In this document: positions 4,954 to 6,725 of the stretch, piece by piece | How the letters are laid out: each line of letters starts with the position of its first letter | How positions within the stretch are numbered: position 1 is the first letter of the stretch | From: UBA2773 sp964458715 | GTDB lineage: Bacteria > Patescibacteriota > Minisyncoccia > Moranbacterales > DUUL01 | Assembly: GCA_964458715.1 (NCBI GenBank) | Contig: CAYWJP010000035.1 | Location: forward strand, 1-6,725 | DNA length: 6,725 nucleotides | Reading direction: 5' to 3' | Notes under the pieces: generated by a model | What the model saw: the letters and a program-made list of their open reading frames with translations, nothing else | The model's database searches: none | Told to the model about the DNA's origin: nothing | Translations under genes and position numbers: made by a program

Positions 4954-6055
4954 TTATAATTTATAATTTTCTTTTTTTCTCAAATATTCTTCCACAAACC
5001 CTTCCAGTCCTCCTTCCATCACCCCTTCCACATCCGAAACCTCAAAACCCGTCCGATGATCCTTCACCATCTTATAAGGATGGAAAACATACGATCGAAT
5101 CTGATTTCCCCACTCCACTGATTTCTGTTCTCCTTTAGTTTCTTGTTCTTCCTTTCTCTGCTGTTGCTCAAAATATTCATACAATCGAGCCTTCAAAACT
5201 TTCATCGCCGCTTCCTTGTTTTTCAATTGAGACCTTTCATTCTGGCAACTCACCACCGTATTGGTTGGCAAATGAGTAATTCGCACTGCTGAATCCGTAG
5301 TATTAACCGACTGTCCCCCCGCACCAGAAGATCGAAACGTATCCACTCTCAAATCACCGGCGTTTATCTCCACTTCATTATTATTATCCAAAACTGGCCA
5401 AATTTCAACTGCCGCGAAAGAAGTCTGTCTCAAAGCGTCCGCGTTAAAAGGAGATTGACGCACTAAACGATGCACTCCTTTCTCACTTTTCAAATTTCCG
5501 TAAACCATTTCTCCGCTAATTTCCACTACCGCACTTTTTATTCCCGCTTCACCTCCGTCAGTTTTATTTAAAATTTTCGTTTTCCATTTTTGTTTTTCAC
5601 AGAAACGCAAATACATTCTCAATAGCATTTCCGCCCAATCCTGCGCATCATTGCCTCCTGCTCCGGCATGAATTTCTAAAATTGCGTCTCCTTGATCGTA
5701 TTTACCGCTAAAAAAAGTCTTCTTTTCGAAATCAGTCAGTCGTTTTTCAATACTTCGAGCTTCTTTCAAAATCATTTCCAACGAATCCTGATCATCATCT
5801 TCCAATTCTTCCAAGTATTCTTTCAAATTAGCCAAATCCTGTTCCAAAGAATTCCAATCATTCAGCTCCTTTTTAATTGCTTCCAGCTGTTTCGTTAATT
5901 TTCCGGCTTGTCCTGGATTATTCCAAAAACCGCTCTCTTCCGTTTTCGCCTCAATTTCTTTTATTTCTTTTTTCTTTTCATTCCAGTCAAAGACAGTCGC
6001 CCAGCTGGACGAATTTAGCTTGCCATTCTATCAATTTCTTTTTAGTTTCTTCCAT
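4954..6055 (-). CDS. prfB: Peptide chain release factor 2, programmed +1 frameshift
   Basis: RF2 ends translation at UGA and UAA codons. Translation starts at ATG 6055 (MEETKKKLIEWQ) and reaches an in-frame UGA at codon 23 (5989-5987), within CTT TGA C (5992-5986). Reading on in the +1 frame from GAC (5988) gives D-W-N-E-K-K-K-E-I, the normal RF2 helix region. The product is 22 + 344 = 366 residues, close to the E. coli length of 365. The stop-recognition tripeptide SPF is at 201-203, which separates RF2 from RF1 (PxT). The peptidyl-hydrolysis motif GGQ is at 246-248 in SSGAGGQSVNTTDSAVR; a serine follows where histidine is more usual. When RF2 is scarce the ribosome slips and makes more RF2. 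The upstream frameshift-stimulating SD-like sequence is weak (CTGGGCGA). A single mRNA is expected, so this is not a pseudogene. Confidence 0.95.
5986..5992 (-). promoter_or_regulatory. RF2 frameshift site CTTTGAC
   Basis: CUU UGA C on the minus strand: the P-site CUU codon is followed by a UGA and then C, the poorest termination context. The same seven bases form the autoregulatory slip site of prfB in many bacteria. The zero frame upstream and the +1 frame downstream both encode RF2-like sequence. Confidence 0.92.
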
Positions 6056-6077
6056 TTTCGCTTTTAATACTATAAGT

Positions 6078-6106
6078 ATTATATGCTAAATTTTATCATA
6101 AAAAAT
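6078..6106 (-). promoter_or_regulatory. Probable promoter of prfB
   Basis: TATAAT on the minus strand (6083-6078) sits 22 bp before the prfB ATG, giving a very short leader. The -35 position (about 6106-6101, ATTTTT) is poor, so the promoter may depend on AT-richness. Two small inverted repeats surround it: AATACT/AGTATT (6066-6080), overlapping the predicted start site, and ATCATA/TATGAT (6095-6111). Either could be an operator, but neither matches a known site. Confidence 0.45.
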
Positions 6107-6146
6107 ATGATTTGAACAGTTTAAATTAAGAAATTAGTTCATTCAA

Positions 6147-6190
6147 CCTGCCTGCTTGCCTCGATTCGGCGAAGCGGACCGGCAGGCAGG
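6147..6190. repeat. GC-rich palindrome with 9-bp arms
   Basis: CCTGCCTGC (6147-6155) and GCAGGCAGG (6182-6190) are perfect inverted arms around a 26-bp centre containing CGATTCGGCGAAGCGG. It is strongly GC-rich inside AT-rich DNA and follows a style common to dispersed repeats of Patescibacteria. It is not followed by a T-run on either strand. Confidence 0.7.
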
Positions 6191-6276
6191 AATTAAATCG
6201 AAATTTACCCTGTTAAATTGCGAATCACTATTTAACTGGGTGAAAAATTCGAAATTCGAAATTTTTTAGAATCTAT

Positions 6277-6340
6277 GTCATTCCCGCGTAGGCGGGAATC
6301 CAGCCTTCAAAATTCAGTCATTCGGAATTGATTCAAAATT
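6277..6340 (+). repeat. 64-bp dispersed intergenic repeat, copy 2
   Basis: It is 60/64 identical to 3661-3724. The palindromic core is perfect here: ATTCCCGC (6280-6287), GTAG, GCGGGAAT (6292-6299). It runs on without a break into the second small repeat at 6336-6362, so two repeat families abut at this point. Confidence 0.85.
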
Positions 6341-6362
6341 TATAATGCTCTTTGGGCGCAAA
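6336..6362 (+). repeat. Intergenic repeat AAATTTATAATGC..., copy 2
   Basis: The second copy of 4516-4542, differing at four of 27 positions, with core TATAATGCTCTTTGGGCGCA. The differences fall mostly at pyrimidine positions (C/T), in and around the small palindrome. Confidence 0.65.
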
Positions 6363-6409
6363 ATTGTTTTATCCCCGCTTCCCACCCCGTCATTCCCACT
6401 CCCCATTTT

Positions 6410-6436
6410 GTCATTCCCGTGAAGACGGGAATCCAG
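6410..6436 (+). repeat. Third ATTCCC-N8-GGGAAT repeat
   Basis: The core is ATTCCCGT (6413-6420), GAAG, ACGGGAAT (6425-6432), followed by CCAG as in the other copies. Compared with 6280-6299, the innermost pair changed from C-G to T-A on both sides at once, so the stem is preserved. A truncated half (GTCATTCCC) also lies at 6389-6397. Confidence 0.75.
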
Positions 6437-6492
6437 ATTTTAAAATTTAGTAATTGAAAATTGTGAATTGAAAATTAAAGCTTGCAATTCAC

Positions 6493-6510
6493 TTTGAGTC
6501 GAAAATGGGA
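6493..6510 (-). repeat. Direct copy of the tRNA-Thr 3' end
   Basis: 17 of 18 bases match 6670-6687, the acceptor and T-stem end of tRNA-Thr plus its downstream flank, in the same orientation and 177 bp away. The core GAAAATGGGA is identical. A second copy of a tRNA 3' end downstream of the tRNA is what site-specific integration at a tRNA leaves behind, but the enclosed DNA is far too short for an element. Confidence 0.65.
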
Positions 6511-6653
6511 CTTGGGGTCAACTCATTAAATTCACACTACGTCTTCGACTTGTGTTCATTAAGTGGTTCCTCCCCGGACTTGGCGCACTCTCTTTGGTTG
6601 CTCGCCAGCTCTCAACATAGCGCCTCCGTCTTTCGACTCCCATTTTCATCTCA
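6495..6653 (-). ncRNA. Candidate structured RNA downstream of tRNA-Thr
   Basis: About 159 nt of higher GC content with a coherent fold on the minus strand. Helix P1 closes it: TGAG (6653-6650) with CTCA (6498-6495), then 10 bp 6647-6638 with 6510-6501. Inside are three arms. P2 is GTC-GAAA-GAC (6637-6628), with a GNRA loop. P3 is GGA/TCC plus GGCGC/GCGCC (6627-6576), with an inner GTT/AAC and GCT/AGC hairpin. P4 is GGGG/CCCC (6575-6514), extended by AAC/GTT, TTAA/TTAA, ACAC/GTGT and GTC/GAC. P3 and P4 abut and could stack. It matches no RNA family I can name. The GNRA loop favours the minus strand. There is no clear terminator or own promoter, so it may be co-transcribed with the tRNA. Confidence 0.4.
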
Positions 6654-6693
6654 TAATTTTTTTCAAAAATTTGAGCCGAAAATGGGAGTCGAA
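6632..6693. repeat. Long hairpin that includes the tRNA-Thr 3' half
   Basis: TTCGACTCCCATTTTC (6632-6647) is perfectly complementary to 6678-6693, the tRNA T-loop, T-stem and acceptor strand. The stem continues after a 2x2 mismatch through CTCA/TGAG (6650-6653 with 6672-6675). After one bulged T it goes on as AATTTTT/AAAAATT (6655-6661 with 6665-6671), leaving a 3-nt loop. That is 27 bp in 62 nt. In RNA it would compete with tRNA folding; in DNA it could extrude as a cruciform. Confidence 0.85.
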
Positions 6694-6725
6694 CCCACAA
6701 CCTACGCGTTACGAGTGCGTTGCTC
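6674..6725 (-). tRNA. tRNA-Thr(CGU), 5' part outside the window
   Basis: The visible part runs from tRNA position 22 to the discriminator. In tRNA order it shows the end of the D-stem (GAGC) and A26, then the anticodon stem ACGCA/CGCGT with loop CTCGTAA (6715-6709). The anticodon is CGT (reads ACG, threonine). The variable loop is AGGTT (6703-6699), the T-arm GTGGG-TTCGACT-CCCAT (6698-6682), the 3' acceptor strand TTTCGGC (6681-6675) and the discriminator T (6674). The last anticodon-stem pair (31:39) is an A-C mismatch. No CCA is encoded, so it must be added by the nucleotidyltransferase. The 5' acceptor GCCGAAA and most of the D-arm should lie just beyond the window. Confidence 0.93.

Noticed and set aside
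4954..5847. RF2 as a shorter protein starting at an internal TTG, or prfB as a frameshifted pseudogene
   Set aside because: The CTTTGAC slip site at the normal position and RF2-like sequence on both sides give a full 366-residue product.
5692..6089. Two plus-strand open frames opposite the prfB N-terminal region
   Set aside because: Their Phe/Ile/Ser-rich translations are the antisense of the Lys/Glu-rich coiled region of RF2.
3661..6436. CRISPR array from the repeated GTCATTCCCG units
   Set aside because: The copies are widely and irregularly spaced, with no uniform spacers and no cas genes.
6540..6600. Small SRP (4.5S) RNA, because AAGTCCGGGGAGGAA resembles the conserved SRP loop
   Set aside because: The GGAA tetraloop and the AGCA internal-loop side are not preserved, and the flanking helices do not fit.
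6495..6653. tmRNA or RNase P RNA, because the ends pair and a TTCGACTCCC tRNA-like string occurs
   Set aside because: It is too short, has no tag reading frame or conserved RNase P core (GAGGAAAGUCC with a partner), and the T-arm-like string is on the strand opposite the better fold.
6518..6700. A 60-codon minus-strand open frame overlapping the tRNA and the structured segment
   Set aside because: It is rich in Arg/Ser with no recognisable motif, runs through tRNA-Thr and its hairpin, and is better explained as non-coding RNA.

Overview
The window is AT-rich with compact genes, and every convincing gene lies on the minus strand. It looks like part of a small-genome bacterium of the Candidate Phyla Radiation (Patescibacteria, Parcubacteria/Moranbacteria-like). 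The grounds are the archaeal-type short CMP kinase, an S1 protein with a lysine/glutamate-rich tail, two 23S-rRNA-intervening-sequence (S23) four-helix-bundle genes, and many short palindromic repeats between and inside genes. This placement is inference. The genetic code is probably standard: release factor 2 is present and its own mRNA carries a regulatory in-frame UGA, which argues against the lineages that read UGA as glycine.

Read along the minus strand, from high to low coordinates, the layout is as follows. A tRNA-Thr(CGU), cut by the window edge, is followed by a compact segment with strong RNA-folding potential that shares sequence with the tRNA 3' end. Next is a repeat-rich intergenic stretch, then prfB (RF2) with a programmed +1 frameshift. 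An S23 gene, ftsE and ftsX follow; ftsE and ftsX are separated by 166 bp of repeats. A second S23 gene comes next, enclosed by a perfect 43-bp inverted repeat. The window closes with a strong promoter and leader for an S1-domain ribosomal protein (with a 100-N assembly gap), a CMP kinase, and the first codons of a probable tRNA(Ile)-lysidine synthase.

The housekeeping genes cover translation (tRNA-Thr, RF2, S1, perhaps TilS), nucleotide supply (Cmk) and division or cell-wall remodelling (FtsEX). The S1-cmk-tilS group is tightly spaced and is probably one transcript from the promoter at 2092-2120.

The most unusual material is non-coding. (1) The S23 gene at 2180-2542 fills a unit bounded by 43-bp perfect inverted repeats, the architecture of an rRNA intervening sequence but sitting between protein genes. 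(2) The tRNA-Thr 3' half is mirrored just downstream, forming a hairpin of about 27 bp. It is also repeated directly 177 bp away, so one middle segment can pair with either copy. (3) Several palindromic repeat families are present, including in-frame copies in the S1 tail and a 64-bp duplicated intergenic repeat whose stem shows a compensatory base change.
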